From Thermodesulfobacteriota bacterium (lineage in GTDB: Bacteria > Desulfobacterota_D > UBA1144 > Nemesobacterales > UBA2774): DNA of 64,000 nucleotides. Below, in pieces: positions 1-8,813 of this stretch. Every line of letters begins with the position of its first letter. The first letter of the stretch is position 1. The position numbers were made by a program, and so were the translations under genes. The stretch covers positions 62,001 to 126,000 of the forward strand of contig JBFMCV010000005.1 in NCBI GenBank assembly GCA_040754335.1, read 5' to 3'. A model generated the notes under the pieces. That model had not been told where the DNA came from and made no database searches. It saw only the letters and a list, made by a program, of their open reading frames with translations.

Positions 1-876
1 GTATGTGCATTGGAGGAAGTCGAGAAGCACAGCATCGGGCTTCCCGGCACTTTTCACCTCGTCATAAGGAAGGAGGAACTCCCCGAGGTCAGCGCTGTAG
101 AAAGCGCCTTTCGGCTTAACAGGGGCGTCCTTGAACCCTTCGGGGGCCGGGTAGGCGTATGAGTAGTAGACCGGATAGGGCACGGGGCCCCCGCCTGGCC
201 AGAAGCCGCAGCTGCTCACCTCGTGCGAGTACGCCTCGCGCGCGACGACGTCGGGGAGGTGAGGAACCCCTCCTGGGTGCGGCGGGGCGGTGCGGCCGGA
301 AAACCTGGTCACGGCCATGTCGAAGCTCCCCCAGAAGAAATGCACCGGGCTGCACTTGCCGATGAAGTGCGAGCGGAACTCCTTGAACATGCGGTCCGTC
401 TGGACGAGGATGCGCCAGAAGCGGTTTGCGTATTCGGGGTCGTACGATTTATGCGTGACATCCTTCTCAAACGGGATAGGGTCCTGTACCTCGTTCGGCA
501 GAGTGTGAATGCGAACATCGAGACCCAGGCCGTGGAGTGTGGACATAACCTCGCCGTAAAAATCTGATACAGTGCGCGGGCGGAGTTCGATAAAGCGGAC
601 GTCGCCGCCGCTCGTCATTATCACGAGCTTCTGGTCTATGAAGTCGAAATCGATCTGAAAAGTCCTCTCGCCGTACGGAATTGGCGATGTAGTCAGACCG
701 CGGCTTGTCACATAGAGCGTCACGTGCCATGAATGGTTGACCCACGGGGTCAGTGCGAACCTGACCTTGCCTACGATCTGAGTCCACATGTGGAGTGTGG
801 CATACGTGTCTTTCCATTCGTCGAGCGGCAAGCTCGGCCACGCCTCTCTGCGCTGCGTTCTACGTTCTGACGGCAT
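1..876 (-). CDS. DUF5996 family protein (3' end outside window)
   Basis: The minus-strand frame is open from an ATG at 876 to the first base of the window, giving 292 residues with no stop, so the C-terminus is missing. The start reads MPSERRTQREAWPSL-like and is followed by a Trp/His-rich stretch (HMWTQIVGKVRLAL, then WVNHSWHVTLYV), which I recognise as the DUF5996 family. Later landmarks are FFWGSFDMAVTRFSG and an E-x-YSHEVSSCGFWPG segment, also typical. The biochemical role of the family is not known. No signal peptide is visible, so the protein is probably cytosolic. It is the first gene of its transcript on this side; nothing divergent lies immediately upstream. Confidence 0.85.
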   Translation of the reverse strand, partial: MPSERRTQRREAWPSLPLDEWKDTYATLHMWTQIVGKVRFALTPWVNHSWHVTLYVTSRGLTTSPIPYGERTFQIDFDFIDQKLVIMTSGGDVRFIELRPRTVSDFYGEVMSTLHGLGLDVRIHTLPNEVQDPIPFEKDVTHKSYDPEYANRFWRILVQTDRMFKEFRSHFIGKCSPVHFFWGSFDMAVTRFSGRTAPPHPGGVPHLPDVVAREAYSHEVSSCGFWPGGGPVPYPVYYSYAYPAPEGFKDAPVKPKGAFYSADLGEFLLPYDEVKSAGKPDAVLLDFLQCTY

Positions 877-996
877 AACGCACCTCCGTCACTTGCATAT
901 GCGTATTTATATGCAGTATAGCACAATGATGGAACGTCAGGCGCGGTTACTCCGCGCTTCTTATACAGTCATCCCCATCCGGTCACGAAGCAAACC

Positions 997-1431
997 TTAC
1001 TCGCCGAGCTTCTTGACCGGGGCCTCGACCTTCACATCGCCGGCGTTCTCGAACTTGAGGTCGAGCCCGATCTTCGCTTTCCCGGTGACGGGTTCTTTCA
1101 AGTCCATGAGCATGATGTGAGTGCCGCCCGGCTTGAGCACGACGCTCTTCCCCGCCGGGATGACGAGCGCATCGACCATATTCATCCTCGCGACGCCCTG
1201 ATCGTCGACGACCGTCTCGTGGATCATAGTGCTCCCCGAAATGCTGCTCGTAACGCTCAAGAGCTTGTCGTCCGACGTCCCTTCATTCTTTATCGTCATG
1301 TAAGCCGCGGCCACGGGGGAAGAAGGCGGGACTTCGCCCACCCAGGCTCCTTCCACCACGACCTTGCTCTCGGCGAATGACAATCCAGTCAAAAGAAATA
1401 ACACAGCAACAGAAAACACGTACTTTCTCAT
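997..1431 (-). CDS. Copper chaperone PCuAC family protein
   Basis: 144 residues with an N-terminal signal peptide (MRKYVFSVAVLFLLTG, cleavage near FAES). The body matches the PCuA(C)/DUF461 fold: a His followed by a Met 12 residues later (HETVVDDQGVARM) and a distal HIMLM, which together form the family's H-M-H-M Cu(I) site. The family acts in the periplasm and delivers copper, for example to cytochrome oxidase CuA centres. I chose the ATG at 1431 because AAGGAG lies 7 bases upstream; an in-frame ATG at 1464 would add 11 residues without such a site. It is the last gene of a probable operon with the outer-membrane protein (1533-2402) and a small exported protein, supporting a metal-trafficking role. 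Confidence 0.88.
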   Translation of the reverse strand: MRKYVFSVAVLFLLTGLSFAESKVVVEGAWVGEVPPSSPVAAAYMTIKNEGTSDDKLLSVTSSISGSTMIHETVVDDQGVARMNMVDALVIPAGKSVVLKPGGTHIMLMDLKEPVTGKAKIGLDLKFENAGDVKVEAPVKKLGE

Positions 1432-1532
1432 TTCAATCTCCTTTGCAATATGATTTATTTTCAATCAATCCTTGAGGAAGCCGGGCCGCGACATCCCGGC
1501 CTGGCAAACTTATCAAGTCTAACATCATAACC

Positions 1533-2402
1533 TCACTTATACGGGAAGTGATAAAAGACCGAAGCTATCAGCCTGACCTCGAATTCCTCGTCGTGTGTGA
1601 CGGGGAAGCCCGCGCCGAAGCCTACGTGGAGCTCCTGGCTCTTGAACGGCTTGAACTTGACGCCGGGGTCGATGTTGAGGACGGACTCGCCTTCCTCCTC
1701 GCCGCTTAGCACCGTTTCGCCGTCGAACTCGAGCAGCACCTCGAGCCAGTCGGTCGCATGAACGAGCGTCGAGAGGTTGTAGCCGAGCTCGTTGCCCTCG
1801 TCCTGGCCGCCCTTCTGATTTACCGGGATGCCGAGATGAAGGAACGAGACTACTTCGAGTATCTTGTACTTCCAGCCGAATGACAGAAAGGGCTCGATCT
1901 CGAATATGTTGTCGCTGCCTATGCCCTTGTCATCGTCCCCGGTCGGAAGCCCGAACTCGAGCCCTCCGCCGAGGAGGACGCCGTATTCCTCTAAAATGAA
2001 CGTCGCTAGCTTGACTCCAATGTCTATCGTGTTGAAGTGGCTTACGTCCTTTCCTTCGTCGGGGTTGATGAAGGTGTAGGGTATATCGGCCTCGATGCTT
2101 ATGTTGCGAGTGAACGCATACTCGAGCTCGAGTCTTACGGTGCTTTCCTTATATTTAGACGGCCCTTCGCTCTCCTCGCCCAATTCTTCTTCCTCGACCT
2201 CGCCGTCGACGTTGAGGAAGAAGTAATCGAGCCTTATTTTCGTGTCGGGCGAAGGCGACTCCGTGATAAGGGGGTGTGAGAAATGGAGCCCGTTCGGGTT
2301 GCCGTGATCTTCGTGCGCGAATGCCTGTGATGTAACTGCCTGTGCGAGAAACATAACTAAAATAAAATTCCGGAATATACGTCCGTATTTCGTGTAAGAC
2401 AT
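1533..2402 (-). CDS. Outer-membrane beta-barrel protein, transporter/MetA-like
   Basis: 289 residues. A signal peptide (about 1-29, ending SQAFA) is followed by a short His-rich mature N-terminus (HEDHGNPNGLHFSHP), then alternating beta strands ending in an aromatic residue region (VFYHFPYK), the pattern of an outer-membrane barrel. Strand phrases such as GGGLEFGLPTGDDDKG and GVKFKPFKSQELHVGFGAGF resemble the 'putative MetA-pathway of phenol degradation/transporter' family. It sits 101 bases upstream of the PCuAC chaperone gene on the same strand; with that partner and the N-terminal histidines, a role in copper or other metal passage is plausible but inferred. Substrate is unknown. Confidence 0.7.
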   Translation of the reverse strand: MSYTKYGRIFRNFILVMFLAQAVTSQAFAHEDHGNPNGLHFSHPLITESPSPDTKIRLDYFFLNVDGEVEEEELGEESEGPSKYKESTVRLELEYAFTRNISIEADIPYTFINPDEGKDVSHFNTIDIGVKLATFILEEYGVLLGGGLEFGLPTGDDDKGIGSDNIFEIEPFLSFGWKYKILEVVSFLHLGIPVNQKGGQDEGNELGYNLSTLVHATDWLEVLLEFDGETVLSGEEEGESVLNIDPGVKFKPFKSQELHVGFGAGFPVTHDEEFEVRLIASVFYHFPYK

Positions 2403-2493
2403 GGGAATCCTCCTTTATTTATAAATCAGCGATTGCGGAAAGACGGAGTCTGCCCGCTGCTGGATTCTGGATATGTGATATGAAAATGTGAGG

Positions 2494-2901
2494 TTAAGAA
2501 ATAAATAAAGGAGGGGCGCGGTTGGTATTGCTTGAGATGATTAAATCGTACTTCACTTCATCTTCATAAAGACGTAGTAAATCTATGTCGGCGTTGTATG
2601 AAAATAGATTATGGCCGTTGAGACCGGGGAGTTGACTGCTGTAACTGGAATTGACGGTCTGGCCGAAGCTCACCACCGACTGATTTTCCGGGGCTTTGGT
2701 CCCGGTCGAAAGCGAGGCCGCTCCGAAGTCCTTTGCTATCACGACCGTGCTGGAGCAGGGAACGTTCATGAATTCAATGCTTCCGGATTCATCGCGGGAG
2801 ACGGAAAAGAGTATAAAAAATAGAGCAATGACCGGGATAATGGGGTACCTCAGGAGTGTGTTTCGAGTGTTGCCCGCCATGCTCACGGCATAAATTAACA
2901 T
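2494..2901 (-). CDS. Small exported protein of unknown function
   Basis: 135 residues (or 129 from an internal ATG at 2883). The N-terminus carries one hydrophobic segment (IIPVIALFFILF) flanked by basic residues, so it is either secreted or anchored once in the inner membrane. The rest is Ser/Asn/Asp-rich with a single Cys and no domain I recognise. It is the first gene of the apparent operon running to the outer-membrane protein and PCuAC genes (91-base gap to the next gene). Neither candidate start has a strong ribosome binding site, so the start is uncertain. I treat it as a real gene because of length, signal-like N-terminus and operon position. Confidence 0.5.
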   Translation of the reverse strand: MLIYAVSMAGNTRNTLLRYPIIPVIALFFILFSVSRDESGSIEFMNVPCSSTVVIAKDFGAASLSTGTKAPENQSVVSFGQTVNSSYSSQLPGLNGHNLFSYNADIDLLRLYEDEVKYDLIISSNTNRAPPLFIS

Positions 2902-2950
2902 GGTTTTGAATTAGTTGTAAAGGAGCTCAGTTCTGCGCAGCTTCAATACC

Positions 2951-2965
2951 TGAGAATCATTTCCC
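2951..2965. promoter_or_regulatory. Possible Fur-like operator half-site upstream of PCuAC operon
   Basis: The 15-mer TGAGAATCATTTCCC lies about 50 bases upstream of the small exported protein that leads the PCuAC operon. Its first eight bases, TGAGAATC, are identical to the left arm of the perfect palindrome in front of the fur-family gene at 52802-52809. The right arm is poorly conserved (4 of 7 positions against a 7-1-7 Fur consensus). It is therefore only a candidate. Confidence 0.25.
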
Positions 2966-3017
2966 GGGCATATGGTTTATAAATTATCGCGTGCTCGAAC
3001 AATCCGGACGCTCTGTT

Positions 3018-4253
3018 TCACTTGCCGTGTAAGGCGAGGTATGCAACATCCCCTACAGAGTCCGCAATCCCGAGACCGAGTTTGTCGGCTTCGAGTATCG
3101 CATTCAACAGAGTCTCCTCCGTGACGTTGAAGGGCTCGTTGTGTATGAAAGGCAATTCGACGGCGGCTTTGCATATCTTGCGAAGCGTTTCCACATCGCG
3201 CGCCGGGTCGAGCGATATTTGATCCAGGTGAAGAGGCAGACCCACCTCGGCGAAGAATGTCCCGACCTTGCGGGCTTCGTCCTCTTTTCCCTCAAGGACG
3301 AGGTGAGTCATGAGACCGATCGCGACCATCTCGCCGTGGAGGTAATTTTTATGTATGGAAGGGATAACGGTGAGGCCCTGAGCGACGCAGTGAGCCGCGG
3401 CGATGCCGCAGCTTTCGAACCCTATTCCGCTCATGAGCGTGTTCGCTTCGACGACGCGCTCGACGGATTCATTTACCTGTGAATCTTTCACAGCTTCGGC
3501 AGCTTTAGCACCGTGGCCGTAGAGCGTATCGGCGCACAGCTCGGCTATGGCGACAGAGGCGATAGTCGGGCGCGTCCCGAGGATCGCTTTCCCTCCGGGA
3601 TTCTGAAAACACGTCCGCGCTTCATACCACGTAGCCATGGCGTCGCCCATGCCGGACACGATGAAACGCACCGGGGCTTCCGCCGCGACTCTCGTGTCGA
3701 CTATAACGAGAGCAGGGTTGAGCGGGTAGAGCTCGACGCCCCGGAATTTACCGTCGGGAAAATATATAGCCGACAATCCCGCGCATGGTGCGTCCGTCGA
3801 AGCCGTCGTGGGACAGATGACAGCAGGCACGGACAGGCGGTAGGCAACCCCCCTCCCCGTATCGAGACACTTTCCGCCGCCGACAGCTACGACCGAATCG
3901 ACAGGAGTTTTCTCTTTCGTTAGGAGCTCGGTCACGCGCCCGATTTCCTCGTACGAGCTCTCCCCCTTAAAGGGGACAAGGGTGAGGGTAATGCCCGAGC
4001 GTTTGAGACTTTCGGCTATCGGTCCGCCGAACCTTCTGTTTCCTCCCTCGGAGATCAGCACCGCGGCGTGCCTGCTGTGGATTAGCCCGAGGTACAGGCC
4101 GAGATCGTTCAGAACCCCGTCTCCCTGTATGTACTTCTGCGGGGAATTGAGCACATTGGGAATGATTTTATTACTGCTTGCCTCGGCGGAGAAAACCTTT
4201 GCCGGTGTAAACGTCTCAGGCGCCGATTTAGTTAATTTCTTAACCCTTCCCAT
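3018..4253 (-). CDS. gldA: Glycerol dehydrogenase (iron-type ADH family)
   Basis: 411 residues, matching NAD-dependent glycerol dehydrogenase, which oxidises glycerol to dihydroxyacetone. The Rossmann part contains VVAVGGGKCLDTGRGVA and PTTASTDAPCAGLSAIYF, whose Asp is the first metal ligand; the metal-binding His residues are in GIAAAHCVAQGL and SIHKNYLHGEMVAIG. A Gly/Glu-rich dimerisation part follows. The length is about 40 residues above the usual 365-370 because of an N-terminal extension of roughly 35 residues before SPQKYIQGDG. The ATG at 4253 has GGGGGAG upstream. It is apparently monocistronic. Physiological substrate specificity within the family cannot be read from sequence alone. 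Confidence 0.9.
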   Translation of the reverse strand: MGRVKKLTKSAPETFTPAKVFSAEASSNKIIPNVLNSPQKYIQGDGVLNDLGLYLGLIHSRHAAVLISEGGNRRFGGPIAESLKRSGITLTLVPFKGESSYEEIGRVTELLTKEKTPVDSVVAVGGGKCLDTGRGVAYRLSVPAVICPTTASTDAPCAGLSAIYFPDGKFRGVELYPLNPALVIVDTRVAAEAPVRFIVSGMGDAMATWYEARTCFQNPGGKAILGTRPTIASVAIAELCADTLYGHGAKAAEAVKDSQVNESVERVVEANTLMSGIGFESCGIAAAHCVAQGLTVIPSIHKNYLHGEMVAIGLMTHLVLEGKEDEARKVGTFFAEVGLPLHLDQISLDPARDVETLRKICKAAVELPFIHNEPFNVTEETLLNAILEADKLGLGIADSVGDVAYLALHGK

Positions 4254-4448
4254 TTGTATTACTCCCCCACAAGTCGGATATATAAAACGTCATTGCAATA
4301 TATCATGAAAGAGCAAATTTATAAATTGCGAAGCTCGTGCATCTATCCATGGTGCTTAGAGTGTAAGTGATGCGAAAGTGCGTTGAAAGTCATAGCATGT
4401 GGAGGACAAGTTGTTGCTGCCGGGGATGAAGTCCAGATCCATTTGAAC

Positions 4449-4970
4449 TCATCGACTACTGCTGGTCTTCGGATGTTTATATGAGAGGTGTAGCAGAACG
4501 AAGCCGACGGCGGGGAGTATGATGTCTGTGGGCAGGACGAGGCCGACGTTTCCGGGTGAGAAGTTATGCGCGGCGATCATCTGATAGATATGGCCCCCTG
4601 CAGCGCCGAGAGAGAAAACTGCCGGCGGGATGTAAGTGGCGACACGGAAGGGCAGCCCCGCCCGGAACGCCATCACGCCGACTATCCCTATGCCGAGGCT
4701 TGCGAAACCGACTTCCAGCTGAAACGGACTGTTAGCCCATCCGATAAACTCCGCCGACATGTCTCCGAAGAATACGTGAAAGACGAAATTGACGAGGTTG
4801 TTTATACCTATCGCGAAAAGCATGTAATAAGAGAGAAACGCCTCGGCTACGACGTTCATGGAGCGGGGCTTCGGCTTGCCTGCGAGCGAGATCCATCCTG
4901 CGATAAGGCCGATGATCAGGAAGGTCAAAAAATAATTTCCGACGACGAGGGTGATGATGTCTTTGGCCAT
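4449..4970 (-). CDS. DUF6790-like multi-pass membrane protein
   Basis: 173 residues with about four to five hydrophobic segments: near residues 9-28, 44-66, 85-103, 113-132 and 145-162. The arrangement and phrases such as AEAFLSYYMLFAIGINNLVNFVFH and GWANSPFQLEVGFASLG match the DUF6790 family of inner-membrane proteins with unknown role. It stands alone: the flanking genes encode glycerol dehydrogenase and a methyltransferase and are separated by about 195 and 320 bases. No substrate or partner can be inferred. Confidence 0.65.
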   Translation of the reverse strand: MAKDIITLVVGNYFLTFLIIGLIAGWISLAGKPKPRSMNVVAEAFLSYYMLFAIGINNLVNFVFHVFFGDMSAEFIGWANSPFQLEVGFASLGIGIVGVMAFRAGLPFRVATYIPPAVFSLGAAGGHIYQMIAAHNFSPGNVGLVLPTDIILPAVGFVLLHLSYKHPKTSSSR

Positions 4971-5086
4971 ATCAATCTAAACGGACTGGCGTGTACGCGT
5001 TGATAAAATATAGTCCGGGTTTGGAATAAAAGAAAGGTGGGTTCTCGTATCCGGAGGGAAGAGGGAATTAAAAGGAAAAGGATGAG

Positions 5087-5270
5087 ACCCTGAAACGAGT
5101 TCAGGGTGACGGACTAAAAAATAGATTTCTCGCGTGCGCTCGAAATGACAGAAAAAGATGAGATGCTGAATATTTCGGTTTGATAAACGAATAAGCAGAA
5201 AACACTTGCATCATTGGATTCAGCCAATGGCGTCCGGTTCTTGCACTCGTTCAGAACCGTAGTTCAGCAT
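5087..5270. repeat. Cluster of REP-like palindromes ending in TGACRGA
   Basis: The intergenic stretch 4971-5294 holds no gene. Inside it are three hairpin modules, each ending in the same tail. The first is ACCCTGAA/TTCAGGGT (5087-5094 and 5100-5107) followed by GACGGA. The second is ATTTC/GAAAT around 5123-5146 followed by GACAGA. The third is ATGCTGAA/TTCAGCAT (5163-5170 and 5263-5270) followed by GACAGA; its arms enclose further small hairpins (ATTGG/CCAAT at 5213-5228 and CGGTTCT/AGAACCG at 5235-5259). This looks like a cluster of dispersed palindromic repeats, the third opened by inserted palindromes. Confidence 0.6.
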
Positions 5271-5294
5271 GACAGATTAAGGTTAGATTCCCGA

Positions 5295-5888
5295 TCAAGA
5301 TCTCAGGAACTCTAAGAGATGGTTGTTGGCGGGCATTTCGTGGTCTTTGACGAGCTTAAGCCCTATCCTCTCCGCAAGCGAGTTCACCCACTCGAAGTCG
5401 CGTATGGCGCTCTGGGGGTTCTGCTCACGGAGCCAGGCGTCAAATTTCCGGTTGCTCTCGCTCGTATATTTCCCCCCGTAATTAAAGGGCCCGTAGATAC
5501 ATAAGGTCCCTCCCTTCTTGAGAACGGGCTCCATACCGTCGAACATGCACTCGATCTTGGAGCGCGCCATTATGTGAAGAGTATTAGCCGTGTATATGGC
5601 TTCCGCTTCGCCGACGGGCCACATGGCGTCCGAGACGTTCAGAACGACCGGTTCTTTTATGTTGGGGAGCTTCGCTTCGTCGAACCAGAGCTTCATGCCC
5701 GGTATGTTCTCAGCTAAATCAGTGGGCTGCCAGACGAGGTGCGGGAGGTTGCGCGCGAAGTGGACGGCGTGCTGCCCCGTGCCGCTCCCGATCTCGAGAA
5801 CGAACGAAACATCCCTGAACGCTTCCTTTAAAACGCGGAGTATGGGCTCTTTATTGTTTTCGCACGATTGGCTGAACGGCTTTTCCAT
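5295..5888 (-). CDS. DUF938 SAM-dependent methyltransferase
   Basis: 197 residues. The start CENNKEPILRVLKEAF and the SAM-binding loop VLEIGSGTGQHAVHFA (about residues 35-50) are diagnostic of the DUF938 class I methyltransferase family; the aromatic/acidic stretch around PHLVWQPTDLAENIPG and the GPFNYGGKYTSESNRKFDAWL segment complete it. Length is normal for the family (about 200). The methyl acceptor is unknown. It lies 54 bases downstream of typA on the same strand and may be co-transcribed with it. Confidence 0.88.
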   Translation of the reverse strand: MEKPFSQSCENNKEPILRVLKEAFRDVSFVLEIGSGTGQHAVHFARNLPHLVWQPTDLAENIPGMKLWFDEAKLPNIKEPVVLNVSDAMWPVGEAEAIYTANTLHIMARSKIECMFDGMEPVLKKGGTLCIYGPFNYGGKYTSESNRKFDAWLREQNPQSAIRDFEWVNSLAERIGLKLVKDHEMPANNHLLEFLRS

Positions 5889-5941
5889 CTGGAATTATAG
5901 ATTCACGCGCAGAGAGAAGGATTCCGTTTCCGGCAGCGCTG

Positions 5942-7771
5942 TTACTGACTGTATTTCTTCTCGCGCTTGAGCTCGATCTCCCTCTTCGAGGCGGCGAGCT
6001 CGAACTTGCGGAGCCTCTGGCTCTGCGGGGTTATCTCGACGAGCTCGTCCTCGGCGATGAACTCTATAGCCTGATCGAGGGATAGAGGCCTCGGGGGTCT
6101 CAGAACGACGGTCGTCTCGGCGGTGGAGCTCCTCATGTTCGTGAGCTTCTTCTCCTTCGTTATATTGACGTTGAGGTCCCCGTTCCTGTTCCTCTCGCCG
6201 ACGATCATCCCTTCGAAAACGTCAGTCCCGACATCGACGAAAAGCTCGCCCCTGTCTGCCATCGAGAGGCACGCATAAGTCGTCACCTTCCCGCCTCTAT
6301 CCGAGACGAGCGCGCCCGTAGACCTCTGCGGTATGGGGCCGTACCACGGCTCATAACCTTCGAATAAGGTATTTATGACGCCCGAGCCCTTGGTGAGTAT
6401 CTGGAACTGGCTCCTGAATCCGATGAGTCCTCTCGACGGGATGAGGAACTCGATATCTACCCTCCCGTTCCCGTTGTTGCGGAGGTTTTCCATTCGCCCC
6501 TTCCTCGACGATATGGCCTCGGTTACGGCTCCGACGAACGCCTCGGGCACGTCGACGAAAATGCGCTCGACGGGCTCCGTGACCTTGCCGTTCTCCATCT
6601 TCGTCAAAACCCTGGGCTTCGAGACCATGAATTCGTACCCTTCGCGCCTCATCATTTCGATGAGAACCACCATCTGGAGCTCGCCGCGCCCGGATACTTC
6701 GAAGGCGTCCGCCCTTTCAGTCTCCTTTACTTCGATTGCGACGTTTCCGAGCTTCTCCCGGAGGAGCCTGTCCCTGAGATGGCGGGAGGTGAGGAATTTC
6801 CCCTCCTTTCCCGCGAAGGGGCCGTTGTTGACGTAGAAGATCATCGAGATCGTGGGCTCGTCCACCTTTATTCGCTCGAGCGGCACGGGGTTGTCAAGGC
6901 TCGATACCGTATCGCCGATCTTGACGTCCTCCTCCCCGGCGATTGACGCTATGTCGCCCGCTTCGACCCTCTCCATCTGGGTCTTCTGAAGCCCGGTGAA
7001 TGTATAGAGGACTGATATCTTTATAGGGGTGTTCGCGCCTCCTTCTCCGCAGAGCGTGTAACTCTTGTTCGATTCGAGAGAGCCGTTCATGAGCCTCCCT
7101 ATCGCTATCCTGCCTACGTAATTGTCGTAGTCGAGGTTCGTAACGAGAAACTGCGTGACAGAGCCGTCCCCGATCTCAGGGCCGGGGATCGCCGAGATTA
7201 TCGTATCGAAGAGCGGGATAAGGTTGGCGGAATCGTCCGAAAGACTCAATTTTGCGGAGCCGACCTTGGCGTTCGTGTAGATTATAGGGAATTCGATCTG
7301 CTCCTCGTTAGCGTCGAGCTCTATGAAGAGGTCGTACACTTCGTTGATTACCTCGGCGGGGCGTGCGTCGCTCCTGTCAATCTTGTTTATGACCAGTATT
7401 ATCGGGAGCTTCTTCTGGAGCGCCTTCTTTACGACGAAACGGGTCTGGGGGAGCGGACCCTCGCTCGCGTCGACGAGCAGGAGCGCGCCGTCCACCATGT
7501 TGAGGCTTCTCTCCACCTCGCCACCGAAGTCGGCGTGACCCGGGGTGTCCACTATATTTATCTTTATGCCTTTGTAGAAGATGGCGGTATTCTTGGCCAT
7601 GATCGTTATCCCGCGCTCCCGCTCGAGGTCCATAGAGTCCATGACCCTCTCCTCCACGACCTGGTTTTCGCGGAATACGCCGCTCTGCCTGAGCATGGCG
7701 TCGACGAGCGTGGTTTTCCCGTGGTCGACGTGCGCTATTATCGCGATATTTCTGATTTTTTCGTTTCTCAT
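5942..7771 (-). CDS. typA: Ribosome-associated GTPase TypA/BipA
   Basis: 609 residues, full length. The translational-GTPase motifs are present at the N-terminus: [15 protein letters not shown] (P-loop), RGITIMAKN (switch I region), [14 protein letters not shown] and [12 protein letters not shown]-like domains II, III and V follow, and the TypA-specific C-terminal domain contains [21 protein letters not shown]. TypA binds the 70S ribosome and assists 50S assembly and growth under cold or stress conditions. AAGGG precedes the ATG at 7771. The gene is the first of a likely two-gene transcript with the DUF938 methyltransferase. Confidence 0.97.
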   Translation of the reverse strand: MRNEKIRNIAIIAHVDHGKTTLVDAMLRQSGVFRENQVVEERVMDSMDLERERGITIMAKNTAIFYKGIKINIVDTPGHADFGGEVERSLNMVDGALLLVDASEGPLPQTRFVVKKALQKKLPIILVINKIDRSDARPAEVINEVYDLFIELDANEEQIEFPIIYTNAKVGSAKLSLSDDSANLIPLFDTIISAIPGPEIGDGSVTQFLVTNLDYDNYVGRIAIGRLMNGSLESNKSYTLCGEGGANTPIKISVLYTFTGLQKTQMERVEAGDIASIAGEEDVKIGDTVSSLDNPVPLERIKVDEPTISMIFYVNNGPFAGKEGKFLTSRHLRDRLLREKLGNVAIEVKETERADAFEVSGRGELQMVVLIEMMRREGYEFMVSKPRVLTKMENGKVTEPVERIFVDVPEAFVGAVTEAISSRKGRMENLRNNGNGRVDIEFLIPSRGLIGFRSQFQILTKGSGVINTLFEGYEPWYGPIPQRSTGALVSDRGGKVTTYACLSMADRGELFVDVGTDVFEGMIVGERNRNGDLNVNITKEKKLTNMRSSTAETTVVLRPPRPLSLDQAIEFIAEDELVEITPQSQRLRKFELAASKREIELKREKKYSQ

Positions 7772-8195
7772 GTTGATTTACCCTTTCTCCCCGGTATTCA
7801 GAAGCTAGTTATAAGAAAGTTGAGCTATTAAATATACACTACCATCCAAGGCATGCAGGGAAGCCCCCGAAAATCCGCCGTTTTTGGAAAAAACTGCCGA
7901 ATCTTAATTTATCGGGAATTCGATACGAACAGCCGCCAGCCTTCAAATAAATTTAATCATGCCGGGTGTTTTATTCAATACCGCGCCTCTGTCAGTCCTG
8001 TCCGCACGATTTTGTGCCCATTTTTAAAAATTAATGTGCTCTAATCCACCCGTGCCGGCGAATAAGTAGATGAGCGGGCTTTTGTCGTTGTGTTGACTGC
8101 ATGTTACGTTCGTCTCAAGTTTAGTATATAATTGTGTTATAATTCGTTCAAAATACTAAACAAATGTCGCTTTCTCAGTATAGTCAACACAACCT
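7772..8195. other. Intergenic region between typA and the ECF sigma gene
   Basis: This 424-base divergent spacer has no convincing coding frame; a 63-codon open frame at 7853-8044 lacks a ribosome binding site and recognisable content. Its notable content is the nested dyad at 8087-8193. TATAAT occurs at 8127-8132 and 8138-8143 inside the dyad, but neither has a good -35 box at standard spacing. No copy of the GATCC-N16-CGTATAA promoter found downstream is present here. Confidence 0.6.
8087..8193. repeat. Nested inverted repeats sharing one dyad axis, abutting the ECF sigma start codon
   Basis: Two perfect inverted repeats are nested. The outer arms are GTTGTGTTGACT (8087-8098) and AGTCAACACAAC (8182-8193), 12 bp. 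The inner arms are GTTTAGTAT (8119-8127) and ATACTAAAC (8153-8161), 9 bp. Both have their centre at position 8140, which falls inside a TATAAT (8138-8143). The right outer arm ends two bases before the ATG of the sigma gene and occupies the place where a ribosome binding site should be. It could be an operator, an RNA fold that controls translation, or the remnant of a small mobile element. Confidence 0.7.
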
Positions 8196-8813
8196 ATGAG
8201 GCCTCCAGCTCCGACTATCGCTTCTCATGCCGCAAAGGAACAGCATGAGCTCAGGGATTTGATTTCCCGGATTTCCGGGGGGGATGAGGATGCGATGAGG
8301 GCGTTTTATAAACTGACCGTTAAACTGGTGTACGGCATGGCTTACAGGGTGATATCGAACACCCATGAAGCCGAGGAAGTGGCGCTCGAGGTGTTTATGC
8401 AGGTCTGGAGGAACGCTTCTAATTACAACTCGGAGCTCAGCGAGCCTCTAACGTGGCTCCTCATGATAACGAAGAGGCGCGCGATAGACAGGAAGAGAAA
8501 TATTTCAAAAAAAATGCTTGCGGATGAAACATTAGATGAGAACCTGGCGAGCACGGAGGACAGCGCCGAGCTTATATATATTGCCGGACAGAAAAGAGAA
8601 ATTGTCCGGAACGCTCTTGACCAGCTCCCGCATAAGCAGCGGCGCGTCATCGAGCTGTCGTTTTATTACCAGATGAGCCACGGGGAGATCGCGGAGCACA
8701 TGGATATGCCGCTCGGATCGGTCAAGAGCACCATAAGGGTTGCAATGGTAAAGCTGAGGAATATAATAAAAAAGATCGAAAGGAAGTACGACCATGGCTC
8801 GAAAATACACTAA
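8196..8813 (+). CDS. ECF-type RNA polymerase sigma factor
   Basis: 205 residues. Region 2 covers about residues 25-95 (YGMAYRVISNTHEAEEVALE, then VFMQVWRN, WLLMITKRRAIDRKR) and region 4 about 140-195 (LPHKQRRVIELSFYYQMSHG, EIAEHMDMPLGSVKSTIR), the two-domain layout of extracytoplasmic-function sigma factors. The following gene overlaps by 20 bases and encodes an anti-sigma factor with a C-terminal cupin, as in RpoE-ChrR pairs. No Shine-Dalgarno sequence is visible before the ATG; the spot is taken by an arm of the dyad at 8087-8193. Predicted target promoters with the sequence GATCC-N16-CGTATAA lie at 9478, 9678 and 11087. Confidence 0.93.
   Translation: MRPPAPTIASHAAKEQHELRDLISRISGGDEDAMRAFYKLTVKLVYGMAYRVISNTHEAEEVALEVFMQVWRNASNYNSELSEPLTWLLMITKRRAIDRKRNISKKMLADETLDENLASTEDSAELIYIAGQKREIVRNALDQLPHKQRRVIELSFYYQMSHGEIAEHMDMPLGSVKSTIRVAMVKLRNIIKKIERKYDHGSKIH

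Noticed and set aside
7853-8044. A 63-codon open frame between typA and the ECF sigma gene.
   Set aside because: No ribosome binding site and no recognisable protein features.
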